Assembly: GCF_036227105.1 (NCBI RefSeq) | Contig: NZ_CP109434.1 | Coordinates: forward strand, 4,592,001-4,656,000 | Source: Amycolatopsis sp. NBC_01488 | GTDB lineage: Bacteria > Actinomycetota > Actinomycetes > Mycobacteriales > Pseudonocardiaceae | Direction: 5' to 3' | DNA length: 64,000 nucleotides | Shown: positions 33,889 to 42,207 of the stretch, piece by piece | Layout: every line of letters starts with the position of its first letter | Numbering within the stretch: the stretch's first letter is position 1 | Notes under the pieces: model-generated | The model's input: only the letters and a program-made list of their open reading frames with translations | What the model was told of the DNA's origin: nothing | Databases searched by the model: none | Translations under genes and position numbers: made by a program

Positions 33889-34500
33889 CTGCGTCGTGGC
33901 GACTTCCCAGGCGAACCCGTCCGGGTCGGTGAACGGCTCGGCGGCATTGACGGCGATCCGGTGCGCGCCACTGCCTTCGGGAGCGACACCGGCGTCCTTG
34001 GCGAGCGCCTTGCGCCGGTAGAGCGCAAGCTTGACGGGGTTCGAGCCGGCGTCGAACTCGACGTACATGCGGCCGAACGCCTTGCCGACGCTGAAGCCGT
34101 GCTCGGTGTAGAACTTCTTGCTGGCGGCGACGTCCTGGACGCCGAGCAGCAGCACGACGGCGTCGAAGGCGCGGGTGGCCGGGCCGGTGTTCTTCTTGGC
34201 GGAGGTGGCGACCTTCCAGATGGCACCGTCGGGTGCCCGGACGGTACCGCCGTAGCCCCACAGGGACTTGGCGGCCGGCTTGATCGTGGTGGCCCCGGCT
34301 TCGACGGCGGTCCCGAGCAGCGAGTCGACGTCGGCGGGCTGGGCCACGGTGAGGGAGAGGGTGTAGCCGCGGAACCCACCGGAGGGCTGCGGGTTCTCAC
34401 GGAAGCGAAGCTGAGTGCTGAGCCCGAAGGCGGCGGAGTAGAAGCGCTGGGCGGCGGCGGTGTCGGCCACCTCGAGGGTGATGGAGTCGATGTTCGTCAT
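33874..34500 (-). CDS. VOC family (glyoxalase/dioxygenase-like) protein
   Basis: A 208-aa protein with two beta-alpha-beta-beta-beta modules. Module 1: ITLEVADTAAAQRFYSAAFGLS, then KSLWGYGGTVRAPDGAIWKVA. Module 2: VVLLLGVQDVAASKKFYTEHGFSVG, then EPFTDPDGFAWEVATTQS. The C-terminal E in FAWEV is where a VOC metal ligand would sit. Members are glyoxalases, dioxygenases, or antibiotic-binding proteins, and the specific role is unclear. ATG 34500 is well placed. It converges on the mocR gene. Confidence 0.85.
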   Translation of the reverse strand: MTNIDSITLEVADTAAAQRFYSAAFGLSTQLRFRENPQPSGGFRGYTLSLTVAQPADVDSLLGTAVEAGATTIKPAAKSLWGYGGTVRAPDGAIWKVATSAKKNTGPATRAFDAVVLLLGVQDVAASKKFYTEHGFSVGKAFGRMYVEFDAGSNPVKLALYRRKALAKDAGVAPEGSGAHRIAVNAAEPFTDPDGFAWEVATTQSLDA

Positions 34501-34611
34501 GCCGGTAACGCTAGGTCCGGCGTGGTGACCGGCGCTTCTCGATTCCTGATCGGTTGGGCGGGCCCGACGGTACCTCAGTGCATGCCCGAAGGCGACGGTC
34601 GATTCAAGCGA

Positions 34612-35073
34612 CTAGTACTCGTTCTTGATGACGAAGTAGGAGCCCCTGATGGTTCCGGCCAGTTTGGACTTCTGGCGGGCGAACTTGAACGCTCCCAGTT
34701 CCTCCGGGACGGCCATCCCGTCCGAGAGCTTGAACCCGACCGCTCGTTTCCCGTCATCGTCGAGTGTGTACATCACGTTGATCGACAGGCCGCTTTCGTA
34801 GAAGACGTACGCGATCCGGATGTTTTCGACCTGGAACTCCGTCGCTTCGAGCGGGGGCGAAGCGATCACGATGCCGCGTTCGTCCTCGAGGATCCGGCTC
34901 ACCCAGTCGATCGTCGACGCGGCGTCGGCCGCGGGCTCGACCGTGAAGACGTGGTCGTACTTGTTCTTGAAGTAGCGGGCCTCGTTCGCCCGCAGGCCCG
35001 CGAGGGCGTCCGCGACCGGGGACGACTCCAGGCCTGCGGTCGACACGGTCCCGAAATCCACGGCGTGGGGCAT
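34612..35073 (-). CDS. Hypothetical protein, 153 aa
   Basis: ATG 35073 with GGAGGAAC upstream. I do not recognise the family. It is soluble and has no signal peptide. It starts MPHAVDFGTVSTAGLESSPVADAL, has a basic and aromatic stretch NEARYFKNKYDHVFTVEP and a regular alternation of strands (IRIAYVFYESGLSINVMYTL, then KRAVGFKLSDGM). It ends KSKLAGTIRGSYFVIKNEY. Predicted secondary structure is an alpha/beta fold with a C-terminal beta-rich half. It follows a RibD/DHFR-like reductase gene by 17 bp on the same strand, so it may share its transcript. Confidence 0.65.
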   Translation of the reverse strand: MPHAVDFGTVSTAGLESSPVADALAGLRANEARYFKNKYDHVFTVEPAADAASTIDWVSRILEDERGIVIASPPLEATEFQVENIRIAYVFYESGLSINVMYTLDDDGKRAVGFKLSDGMAVPEELGAFKFARQKSKLAGTIRGSYFVIKNEY

Positions 35074-35090
35074 GGCGGGTTCCTCCAAGG

Positions 35091-35651
35091 TCAGCGTGTG
35101 CGCTGGTGACGAAGGTAGACGACTCGGGAGCCCACCGCACGGGACTCGGCCAGCCGCAGCTCGCGCGGGGCGGCGAGAGGTGGGAAGTACCGGGTGCCGC
35201 CGCCGAGCAGGAGCGGGTGGACGAACTGGCGGTACTCGTCGACGAGGTCCTCGGCGATGGCGGACGCGGCCAGGGTCGCCCCGGCGATCGACACCACGCC
35301 GTCGCCCGGCTGGTCGCGCAGCCGGTGCAGCTCGGTGGCGAGGTCGCCGGTGGCCAGGCGCGCGTTGCCCGCCACCGACGTCAGCGTGCGGGAGAACACC
35401 ACCTTCGGGATCGCCCGCCAGAGCCGGGCGAACTCGAGCTGCGCCTCGCCGGTCATCGTCTGCTCGGCGGTCTCCCAGACGAGCATCTCCTCGTACAGGC
35501 GCCGCCCGCACACGTACGCGGCGACGTGCCGGATCTGCTCGACGTGGAAGTCGAACTGCTCCGGCTCGGGCGCGCCCCAGCCGATGTCGCCGTCCGGCCC
35601 GGCGATGAAGCCGTCCAGCGACACGCTCATCGAGTAGACCACGGGCAGCAT
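35091..35651 (-). CDS. Dihydrofolate reductase family protein (RibD C-terminal domain-like)
   Basis: A 186-aa NADPH-dependent reductase of the DHFR/RibD C-terminal family, typified by the bacterial YyaP/YwjB type. Start ATG 35651 is preceded by GAGGAG. The N-terminus LPVVYSMSVSLDGFIAGPDGDIGW is the family hallmark; CGRRLYEEMLVW, VVFSRTLTS and VSIAGATLAASAIAEDLVDEYRQFVHPLLLGGGTRYF follow. The substrate is unknown. It is the first gene of a possible two-gene unit with the unknown protein downstream. Confidence 0.9.
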   Translation of the reverse strand: MLPVVYSMSVSLDGFIAGPDGDIGWGAPEPEQFDFHVEQIRHVAAYVCGRRLYEEMLVWETAEQTMTGEAQLEFARLWRAIPKVVFSRTLTSVAGNARLATGDLATELHRLRDQPGDGVVSIAGATLAASAIAEDLVDEYRQFVHPLLLGGGTRYFPPLAAPRELRLAESRAVGSRVVYLRHQRTR

Positions 35652-35757
35652 CACGCACTCCTCAGCAACCGGGCGGCGTTCGACGGACCCGCCGAAGCCG
35701 CCGAGCATAGTAGCCACGCGGCCGGCTCACCGCCGAGCAGGCGCGGTCCGGCAGAGC

Positions 35758-36519
35758 TCACTCGGTCGAGCGCCGGGCCTGCTCCTGGTTCGACCGGTGG
35801 GGCGCGGAAAGCCAGTCCTGATCGAGGCGTGCGTCGACCGGTTCCCCTCCTCGCCGCAGCGCGTCGAGGTAGGCGCGATCAGCGGCAAAACGGGCCGCCA
35901 CCTCAGGCCCGTCGGCAACGGCGCCGTGGCCGGGAATCACGACATCGACGTCCCGGGCAGCCTCCTCCAGCCGGTCGAGTGCCTTCTCGTAGGCCTCGAC
36001 TTGACCGGGACGGTGCGCGTCCAGCAGCGGGATCAGGACGTCGGAGAGCATGTCACCGGCGATCAGGACGCCGCGGTCGGCGAGCCGGATCGCGGCGTGA
36101 CCGGCCGCGTGCGCGTCGTGCTCGACGACCTCGCCCGGCACCGGCCCGCCGCCGGTGGGCAGCGGGGTGAGGATCGCGACCAGCTCGAGGGGAATGCCCG
36201 ACGCGCTCTCCGCCGCCATCGCCTGCGCGCGCTCCCGGGCCTCGCTCGCCACCTGGGCGCAGGCGGAAGTGGCGTAGCGCGGCACGTCGCCGAACCGGGA
36301 GTGCCACAGCAGGTGGTCCCAGTGGGGATGGGTGGAAAACCCGGCGACCACCGGGATGCCGAGCCGCTCGACGTCGTCGGCGAGCTGGGCCAGGTCGGCA
36401 CCGTCGATGCCGGGATCGACCACGACCAGCCCGCTCTCCCCGCGCACCACGACGGCGTTGCTCCGGACCCACTCGCTCTGTCGGACCCAGACGCCGTCGG
36501 CCACCTGCTCGAGCACCAT
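35758..36519 (-). CDS. MBL-fold metallo-hydrolase
   Basis: A 253-aa metallo-beta-lactamase-fold hydrolase. ATG 36519 follows GGAAGGAAG. The metal motif is in GFSTHPHWDHLLWHS (HxHxDH region: H-P-H-W-D-H), with further ligands in HDAHAAGHAAI, LIAGDML and VIPGHGAVADGP. This is the general MBL layout. It reads as a hydrolase rather than a nuclease, since the C-terminus ends without an RNase Z or beta-CASP domain. The reaction cannot be specified. It lies 47 bp after the SRPBCC gene on the same strand and is likely part of the arsR-SRPBCC transcript. Confidence 0.9.
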   Translation of the reverse strand: MVLEQVADGVWVRQSEWVRSNAVVVRGESGLVVVDPGIDGADLAQLADDVERLGIPVVAGFSTHPHWDHLLWHSRFGDVPRYATSACAQVASEARERAQAMAAESASGIPLELVAILTPLPTGGGPVPGEVVEHDAHAAGHAAIRLADRGVLIAGDMLSDVLIPLLDAHRPGQVEAYEKALDRLEEAARDVDVVIPGHGAVADGPEVAARFAADRAYLDALRRGGEPVDARLDQDWLSAPHRSNQEQARRSTE

Positions 36520-36566
36520 CTGCTTGTCTTCCTTCCGGGAATGGCTGAGCCACACGCTTTCAGCCG

Positions 36567-37454
36567 CTACTGGTCGATGCTGAACATGCCCTCGGGCACC
36601 CCGGCCAGCTCGATCCCGCGCCAGATCGAACGCCACTGCGGGAGCTCGTGGTAGCGCCGCAGCGCCGCGATACCGCCCAGCCAGCCGGCCCAGCCCGCGT
36701 ACGGCGGGTTGCCGGGGTCGAAGCCGCTCTCCACCAGGGTGAGCCGGGTCTTGCCGTCCGAGCCCGCCAGCTCCCAGGTGTCGGTCATGCCGTCGGCGAA
36801 GCGCAGCGTCGCCTTGCGGCCCGGCTCGAACTCGACGAACTTGGCGCCACCGGGGTCCAGCTCGAACCCGCCCATCGCGAAGCGGCCGCCGACGTACGGC
36901 TCGATGTCCACATTGGCGCCGAACCACCGGAGGAACTGCTCCGGCTGGGTCATCGAGTCGAACACCTCCTCCGGCGTCGCGTCGATCACGACCGAGGCGC
37001 GCAGCTCGGACGACGTGAAGTCGCACTTCGGCGTCAGCTCGCGACCGGACAGGTAGTCCGCCAGGTTGGCGATCCCCAGCGACCAGAACGTCTGCAGCGC
37101 GCCGCGGGCACCGGCCTTGTCGGCGATCACGTCCTCGAAGGTCGGCAGGTCGCTCTGGCTCAGCGTGACCAGCGTGCCGTCCTCGTCCTCGGCCAGCTCG
37201 ATCTGCGACGTGGTCTCGACTCCCTCGACGGTCCAGGCGAACCGGATGGTGCACTCGTCCACGTGCAGCACGCGCTGGTGCGGCTCGGCGCCGTCCGGTG
37301 TGGAGCGGCCCCAGAACTCGTACTTGCCGGGCAAGTCGACGTCGGCGTGCTCGGTCAGCCACACGCGCAACGCGGCCGGGTCGGTCAGCGCCGCGTACAC
37401 GGCCTCCGGCGGGCCCGGGACGACGGCACGCAGGCGCAGGTCAAACTCGGTCAT
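36567..37454 (-). CDS. Tandem SRPBCC (AHSA1-type) domain protein
   Basis: A 295-aa protein with two AHSA1/SRPBCC folds. Domain 1 (about 1-140) has FDLRLRAVVPGPPEAVYAALTDPAALRVWL and ADVDLPGKYEFWG. Domain 2 (about 150-295) has SVVIDATPEEVFDSMTQPEQFLRWFGANVDIEPYVGGRFAMGG and ends with LRRYHELPQWRSIWRGIE. These folds bind hydrophobic ligands. ATG 37454 overlaps the 3' end of arsR by 14 nt, so the pair is translationally coupled, a gene order common in actinomycetes (ArsR regulator plus SRPBCC). Confidence 0.9.
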   Translation of the reverse strand: MTEFDLRLRAVVPGPPEAVYAALTDPAALRVWLTEHADVDLPGKYEFWGRSTPDGAEPHQRVLHVDECTIRFAWTVEGVETTSQIELAEDEDGTLVTLSQSDLPTFEDVIADKAGARGALQTFWSLGIANLADYLSGRELTPKCDFTSSELRASVVIDATPEEVFDSMTQPEQFLRWFGANVDIEPYVGGRFAMGGFELDPGGAKFVEFEPGRKATLRFADGMTDTWELAGSDGKTRLTLVESGFDPGNPPYAGWAGWLGGIAALRRYHELPQWRSIWRGIELAGVPEGMFSIDQ

Positions 37455-38004
37455 CGGGGTTTCCCTTCGGGTAGCAGGCGACGGCCAGCCGGAACGCGTC
37501 GCCCTCGGCACCGCCGTAGCGGGTGAACAGGTCCCGCAGTGTCTTCTGCAGTTCGTCGAGGAAGGCCTTGCGCTGCTCCGGGCGCACCCGGATTTCCCCG
37601 GACACGCCGATCGAGGGCAGGTCCGGCCGGGTGCGGTCGAGCGCGGCGACGTCCGCCTGCACGTCCTCCACCAGGTCCAGCAGGTGGCCCAGGCTGAGCC
37701 GGTCGCGGGTCTGGCGCAGCCCGATCCGGCCCACCAGGCGCGGGGACAGCCAGTAGGAGCGGCCGGCCGCTTGGTAGAGCCCTTCGTGGATGCCGCGTAC
37801 CCGGCGCTCGGCCACCTGGCGCACCAGGCCGGCTTCCGTCAGCCGCTTGACGTGGTAGTAGACCCGCTGCGGGGACTGGTCGAGCTCGACCGCCACCTCG
37901 GTGCAGGACCGGGGCTCGGCGAGCTGCCGCAGCACGTCGATCCGCTGCGGCTTGAGGAGGGTCTCGGCCTGCTCGATCCGGTCGAGGTAGACGACATCTC
38001 TCAT
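37441..38004 (-). CDS. ArsR family transcriptional regulator
   Basis: A 187-aa regulator, first gene of the arsR-SRPBCC-MBL unit. The winged helix lies at residues 10-65: YLDRIEQAETLLKPQRIDVLRQLAEPRSCTEVA, then DQSPQRVYYHVKRLTEAGLV. The extended C-terminus (residues 80-187) is not a metal-site region: the usual ELCVCDL of metal-sensing ArsR is missing. It is therefore a non-metal ArsR-like sensor, likely of the product or ligand of the downstream SRPBCC protein. ATG 38004 is preceded by an AT-rich promoter. Confidence 0.88.
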   Translation of the reverse strand: MRDVVYLDRIEQAETLLKPQRIDVLRQLAEPRSCTEVAVELDQSPQRVYYHVKRLTEAGLVRQVAERRVRGIHEGLYQAAGRSYWLSPRLVGRIGLRQTRDRLSLGHLLDLVEDVQADVAALDRTRPDLPSIGVSGEIRVRPEQRKAFLDELQKTLRDLFTRYGGAEGDAFRLAVACYPKGNPDDRV

Positions 38005-38028
38005 GGCGAAAATCAGTCTTTATGTAAA

Positions 38029-38043
38029 ACAAATTTTTGTCAA
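38029..38043 (-). promoter_or_regulatory. Promoter/operator region of the arsR-SRPBCC unit
   Basis: On the minus strand TTGACA (38038-38043) makes a -35 and AT-rich TACATAAAG just downstream is a weak -10. An ACAAA-N2-TTTGT inverted repeat (38029-38040) overlaps the -35 and may be the ArsR site. The stretch is clearly AT-rich against its surroundings. Confidence 0.55.
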
Positions 38044-38087
38044 TGGGCCGGGCCCGCCGGCCGGAGCAGGTTGGAGCGCTGCCGCCG

Positions 38088-38762
38088 TTACGCCGGCAAG
38101 GTCCGCCGCAGGAAGGCCGTGGTCAGGTCCCAGGCGCGCGCGGCCGCTTCGGGGTGGTGGAACATCGGCGCCACGTTGTTGTGGAACGCGTGCCCGGCCT
38201 CCTCCTGGACGTGGATCTCCGCGCCCGGATGGGCGGCGACCGCGGCCTCGACCACCGCGACGTCCGCGCGCGGGATGTACGGGTCCTGCCCGCCGAAGTG
38301 GAACTGGATCGGGCAGGTGATCTTCGCCAGGTCCGCGATCCGGCTCGCCACCGTCGAGCCGTAGAACGACACCGCCGTGTCCGGGTCGCCCGAAGCCGCC
38401 GCCGCGAACGCCAGTGATCCGCCCAGGCAGAACCCCAGCACGCCGACGCCGCCGGAGACCGCCGGCTGGGCTCGGAGGTGGGCCATCGTCGCCAGGACGT
38501 CCGAAAGTCCCAGCGCCGGGTCGAAGGCGGCCGCAACCGCCATCGACGCCGCCACTCCCGCTTCGTCGTGCGTGGACGACCAGCCGGGCGCCGTGCGCCG
38601 GAACAGCTCCGGGACCGCCACCACGTACCCCGCGGCCGCCAGGTCCGCCGCCACCGACCGCAGGTAGTCGTCCAGGCCGAAGATCTCCTGGATCAGCACC
38701 AGGCCCGGGCCGCGGCCGGATTCGGGCCACCACACGGGGAGATCCGTCAGTACATCGGTCAT
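38088..38762 (-). CDS. Dienelactone hydrolase family protein
   Basis: A 224-aa alpha/beta-hydrolase. ATG 38762 follows GGAAAGG. The catalytic Cys is in GVLGFCLGGSLAF (G-F-C-L-G-G, the dienelactone hydrolase nucleophile elbow). The Asp lies in FGGQDPYIPRADV and the His in EEAGHAFHNN. Early EIFGLDDYLRSVAADLAAAGYVV matches the family. It probably hydrolyses a lactone or ester. The start overlaps the stop of the broken arginase gene in an ATGA junction, so it would have been translationally coupled to an intact arginase. Confidence 0.92.
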   Translation of the reverse strand: MTDVLTDLPVWWPESGRGPGLVLIQEIFGLDDYLRSVAADLAAAGYVVAVPELFRRTAPGWSSTHDEAGVAASMAVAAAFDPALGLSDVLATMAHLRAQPAVSGGVGVLGFCLGGSLAFAAAASGDPDTAVSFYGSTVASRIADLAKITCPIQFHFGGQDPYIPRADVAVVEAAVAAHPGAEIHVQEEAGHAFHNNVAPMFHHPEAAARAWDLTTAFLRRTLPA

Positions 38763-39287
38763 CGCAACAACCTTTCCAGGATGTCGGCGACCAGCTCGGC
38801 CTGGTGGCCGTCCGGGTCGAGGTCGGGGTCGAACACCGTCAGCTCGAAGCCCGCCGCGCCCGGCAGTGCGAGCAGCCGGCGCAGCACCGCAACGAGCGTG
38901 TCCGGGTCCAGGCCGCCGGCGTCGGGACTGTCCACTGCGGACACGTGGGCCGGCCCGGCGCAGTGCGCGCATCGCGCCCAGCGAGATCGAACAGTCGCCG
39001 CCCAGCACCACCGGGAACCCGCCGGCCGCCCGCACCGAAGCCACGCGCGCGGCCAGTGCGCGCGTGTGGGAAGCGATCGCCGCCGAGTTGCGGACGCCGT
39101 CGCCCGGGGACCACGTGCCGACGTACCGCCCCGGCGTCGCGACGCCGCCGTCCGACGCGCCCAGGCGATCGAGGATGCCGAGGTCGCGCAGTACGCCGGG
39201 AGTCTTGGAGCAGCCGGGTACCGCGCCCTCGGCCGGCGGGCGGAGGCCGAGGTTGGACGGTGCGTCGACCAGGACGAGGTTCCCCAT
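38759..39287 (-). pseudogene. Arginase/agmatinase family gene with central deletion
   Basis: From 39287 the frame reads an arginase-like N-terminus (MGNLVLVDAPSNLGLRPP, then VVLGGDCSISLGAMRALRRAG, where 'GGDHS' is expected). At about 38945 the arginase C-terminal sequence resumes in another frame: SAVDSPDAGGLDPDTLVAVLRRLLALPGAAG, then LTVFDPDLDPDGHQ, down to the stop at 38759. The middle third is gone, including the DAHAD and DxDxxDP metal motifs. The metal centre is therefore lost and the gene cannot make an active ureohydrolase. The stop overlaps the start of the dienelactone hydrolase gene by 4 nt. Confidence 0.8.
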
Positions 39288-39352
39288 CCGGTCACCGTAC
39301 TGGCTCCGCGGCCGGAGGCGTCCTAGGTTGAGGTGCCGACCAAGGAGGCGCG

Positions 39353-40705
39353 ATGGCTGAACAGACCAAGTACGTCCTGGACGAAGCCGATCTCCCGACC
39401 CAGTGGTACAACGTCATCCCCGACCTGCCCGAGCCGCCCCCGCCGCCGCTGCACCCCGGCACCCGCGAGCCCGTCGGCCCGGAGGACCTCGCACCGCTGT
39501 TCCCCCAGGCGCTCATCGACCAGGAAGTGACGACTGATCGCTATGTCGACATCCCGGAGGAAGTGCGGGACGTCTACCGTCTTTGGCGGCCGTCGCCGCT
39601 GTTCCGGGCGCGCCGGCTGGAGAGGGCGCTCGGCACGCCGGCGCGGATCTACTACAAGTACGAGGGCGTCAGCCCGGTCGGCTCGCACAAGCCGAACACC
39701 GCCGTGCCGCAGGCGTTCTACAACGCGCAGGAAGGCGTCACCCGGCTGACCACGGAGACCGGGGCCGGCCAGTGGGGGAGCGCGCTCGCGTTCGCCTGTG
39801 CCCAGTACGGGCTGGAGTGCGAGGTCTGGCAGGTCCGGGCGTCCTACGACCAGAAGCCCTACCGCAAGCTGATGATGGAGACGTACGGCGCGACCGTCCA
39901 CCCGAGCCCGTCCGAGCTGACCGAGTCCGGCCGGGCGATCCTCAAGGACCACCCGGACTCCACGGGCAGCCTCGGCATCGCGATCAGCGAGGCCGTCGAG
40001 CAGGCGGCGCAGGACCCCGACACGCGGTACGCGCTGGGCAGCGTCCTCAACCACGTCCTGCTGCACCAGACGATCATCGGCGAAGAGGCCCTGAAGCAGT
40101 TCGAGCTGGCCGGCGACACGCCGGACGTGCTGGTCGGCTGCACCGGCGGCGGCTCGAACTTCGGCGGGCTCGCGTTCCCCTTCCTGCGCGAGAAGCTGGC
40201 CGGCCGGATGGACCCGGTGATCCGCGCGGTCGAGCCGGCGGCGTGCCCGTCACTGACCCGCGGCAAGTACGCCTACGACTTCGGCGACACCGCCGGGCTC
40301 ACGCCGTTGCTGAAGATGCACACGCTCGGCCACGAGTTCATCCCGGACCCGATCCACGCGGGCGGCCTGCGCTACCACGGGATGTCCCCGCTGATCTCGC
40401 ACATCTACGAGCTCGGCCTGATCGAGGCGATCGCGATCGGGCAGCAGGAGTGCTTCTCGGCGGGCGTGCGGTTCGCGCGGTCCGAGGGCATCATCCCGGC
40501 GCCCGAGCCGACGCACGCGCTCGCGGCGTGCATCCAGGAAGCGTTGCGGTGCAAGGAAATCGGTGAGGAGAAGGTGATCCTCACGGCGCTGTGCGGGCAC
40601 GCGCACCTGGACCTGCCGGCCTACGGCGCGTACCTCGCCGGGGACATGGTGGACAACGAGCTTTCGGAAGCGACGCTCGAGGCGTCGCTGGCGACGTTGC
40701 CGTGA
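39353..40705 (+). CDS. TrpB2-type tryptophan synthase beta chain-like PLP enzyme
   Basis: A 450-aa PLP enzyme of the TrpB2 group. ATG 39353 follows AAGGAGG. The PLP Lys is K113 in GSHKPNTAVPQ. The catalytic Glu is in TETGAGQWG, and the phosphate loop is VGCTGGGSNFGG. Compared with TrpB1 it is longer and has a TrpB2-style N-terminal extension with LPTQWYNVIPDLPEPPPPPLHPGTREP. TrpB2 proteins make tryptophan from indole and serine without TrpA, possibly to salvage indole. No trpA, trpC or other trp gene lies near it, which fits this stand-alone role. It is divergent from the arginase remnant with a 65-bp gap. Confidence 0.94.
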   Translation: MAEQTKYVLDEADLPTQWYNVIPDLPEPPPPPLHPGTREPVGPEDLAPLFPQALIDQEVTTDRYVDIPEEVRDVYRLWRPSPLFRARRLERALGTPARIYYKYEGVSPVGSHKPNTAVPQAFYNAQEGVTRLTTETGAGQWGSALAFACAQYGLECEVWQVRASYDQKPYRKLMMETYGATVHPSPSELTESGRAILKDHPDSTGSLGIAISEAVEQAAQDPDTRYALGSVLNHVLLHQTIIGEEALKQFELAGDTPDVLVGCTGGGSNFGGLAFPFLREKLAGRMDPVIRAVEPAACPSLTRGKYAYDFGDTAGLTPLLKMHTLGHEFIPDPIHAGGLRYHGMSPLISHIYELGLIEAIAIGQQECFSAGVRFARSEGIIPAPEPTHALAACIQEALRCKEIGEEKVILTALCGHAHLDLPAYGAYLAGDMVDNELSEATLEASLATLP

Positions 40706-40724
40706 CGCTCGGCTCGCCCGGGGA

Positions 40725-41999
40725 TCAGAGAACGTCGGGAATCTCCGGGCGGGCCAGCTCGGTGCGCGCGTCGGCGAGGACCACGCAGTCGCGGCCCGCC
40801 GCCTTCGCCGCGAACACCGCGTCGTCCGCCGCCTGCAGCAGGATCGTGTACTCCGTGGCCGTTTCCGGGTACACCGCCGCGCCGATCGACGCCGTCAGGC
40901 CGTCGATCACCTCGGGCTTGCCCGGGCGGATCACCGGGACCGGCACCTCGATTCGGGCGATCGCCGCGCGGATGCGGTCCGCGATGGACACGATCTCCGC
41001 GCTCGTCGCGCCCGGGAGCAGCACCACGAACTCGTCGCCGCCGAAACGTCCCACGTAGTCGCCGCCGCGGACGCAGCCCTGGATCGCCGCCGCGATCGCG
41101 CGCAGGACCTCGTCGCCCGCCAGGTGGCCGTTGCCGTCGTCGATGGCCTTGAAGTGGTCGAGGTCGATCATCAGCACGCCCGCGGTCGACGACAGTTCCG
41201 CGGCGCGCGCCAGCTCGTTGCGCGCCAGCTGGACCCAGAACTCCGGCGCGAGCAGCGACGTCTTCGAATCGGTGCGCGCGGCGGCCTGGAACTGCGGCAG
41301 CAGCAGGCCGATGTGCAGCGCCACCGGCGTCACCATGAGCACCGGCAGCAGCCACGGCCGGACCGTCATCACCAGCGCGATCCCGCAGCCGACGCCGACC
41401 GCGGCCAGCACGATCAGCACGTCCGACGGGTTGCCGAACGCCTGCCGCGGCGGCTTTCCCGGGTTGCTCATCAGGATCGCGAGGATCACCAGCACGTAGT
41501 TGAGTCCGAAGTAGACGATCCCGGCCAGCAGCAGCGCGGTCATCCCGCCGAACCCGTCCAGGTAGGGCACGTACGGCGCGACGTGCCCGGTGCCGGCGGA
41601 CAGCACGGACCCGGCCGCGGTGCACGCCAGGATGACGGTCGCGGCGGAGAACACCTTGCGGTGCACCACTCCGCGTCGCTTGTACACGCGCACCCAGGAA
41701 TGGGCGTAGCTGACGACGATGACGAGCGTGGCCAGCGGCGGCGGCAGCAGCAGGAGCCCGGCGAAGATCCAGATCGACTGCAGGTGCATGTGCGGACGGC
41801 CGTCCGCGGCCAGCTCCCGGATGCGCTCGATGCGTTGCGCCGCTTCGAGGTGCACGATCTCACCCGCGAGGATCAGTCCAGCCCAGAACACCGACTGGGT
41901 GGTGATCGGCACGAGCGCGGCCGTCGCCAGGACCGCGACCAGCGCCAGCGCGTCGACGACGAGGACGTAGCCGAACACCGGAGTGGCCAGCTTCCACAT
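40725..41999 (-). CDS. Membrane-anchored GGDEF diguanylate cyclase
   Basis: A 424-aa protein. Residues 1-240 form six to eight membrane segments (for example YVLVVDALALVAVLATAALV, SIWIFAGLLLLPPPLA, IVYFGLNYVLVILAIL). Residues 250-424 are a diguanylate cyclase domain. The active site is GGDEF at 320-324 and the inhibitory I-site RGGD (RxxD) is five residues before it at 311-314; LMIDLDHFKAIDDGNGHLAGD is also intact. It should make c-di-GMP at the membrane with product feedback. The start ATG 41999 is a best guess; a start 72 nt upstream is also open. It is divergent from the PTDWT peptide gene with a 208-bp gap. Confidence 0.92.
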   Translation of the reverse strand: MWKLATPVFGYVLVVDALALVAVLATAALVPITTQSVFWAGLILAGEIVHLEAAQRIERIRELAADGRPHMHLQSIWIFAGLLLLPPPLATLVIVVSYAHSWVRVYKRRGVVHRKVFSAATVILACTAAGSVLSAGTGHVAPYVPYLDGFGGMTALLLAGIVYFGLNYVLVILAILMSNPGKPPRQAFGNPSDVLIVLAAVGVGCGIALVMTVRPWLLPVLMVTPVALHIGLLLPQFQAAARTDSKTSLLAPEFWVQLARNELARAAELSSTAGVLMIDLDHFKAIDDGNGHLAGDEVLRAIAAAIQGCVRGGDYVGRFGGDEFVVLLPGATSAEIVSIADRIRAAIARIEVPVPVIRPGKPEVIDGLTASIGAAVYPETATEYTILLQAADDAVFAAKAAGRDCVVLADARTELARPEIPDVL

Positions 42000-42207
42000 C
42001 GCCCACGTACGGATACCCGATCGTGGACGTTCTGAGCTGGGCTTTCGCCCTGGGGACCCGGACAATCCCACGAAACGCCCTTCTGCTCAGGACGGAACTC
42101 TTCGCGGAAATCGTCACTGTAATCGAACGAACGCGGTGTGTCACTAGGCTGGACGGGCTACCGTCCGGTCACGCACCGTGCAAGATCCCTCAGGAACAGG
42201 AGAAATC

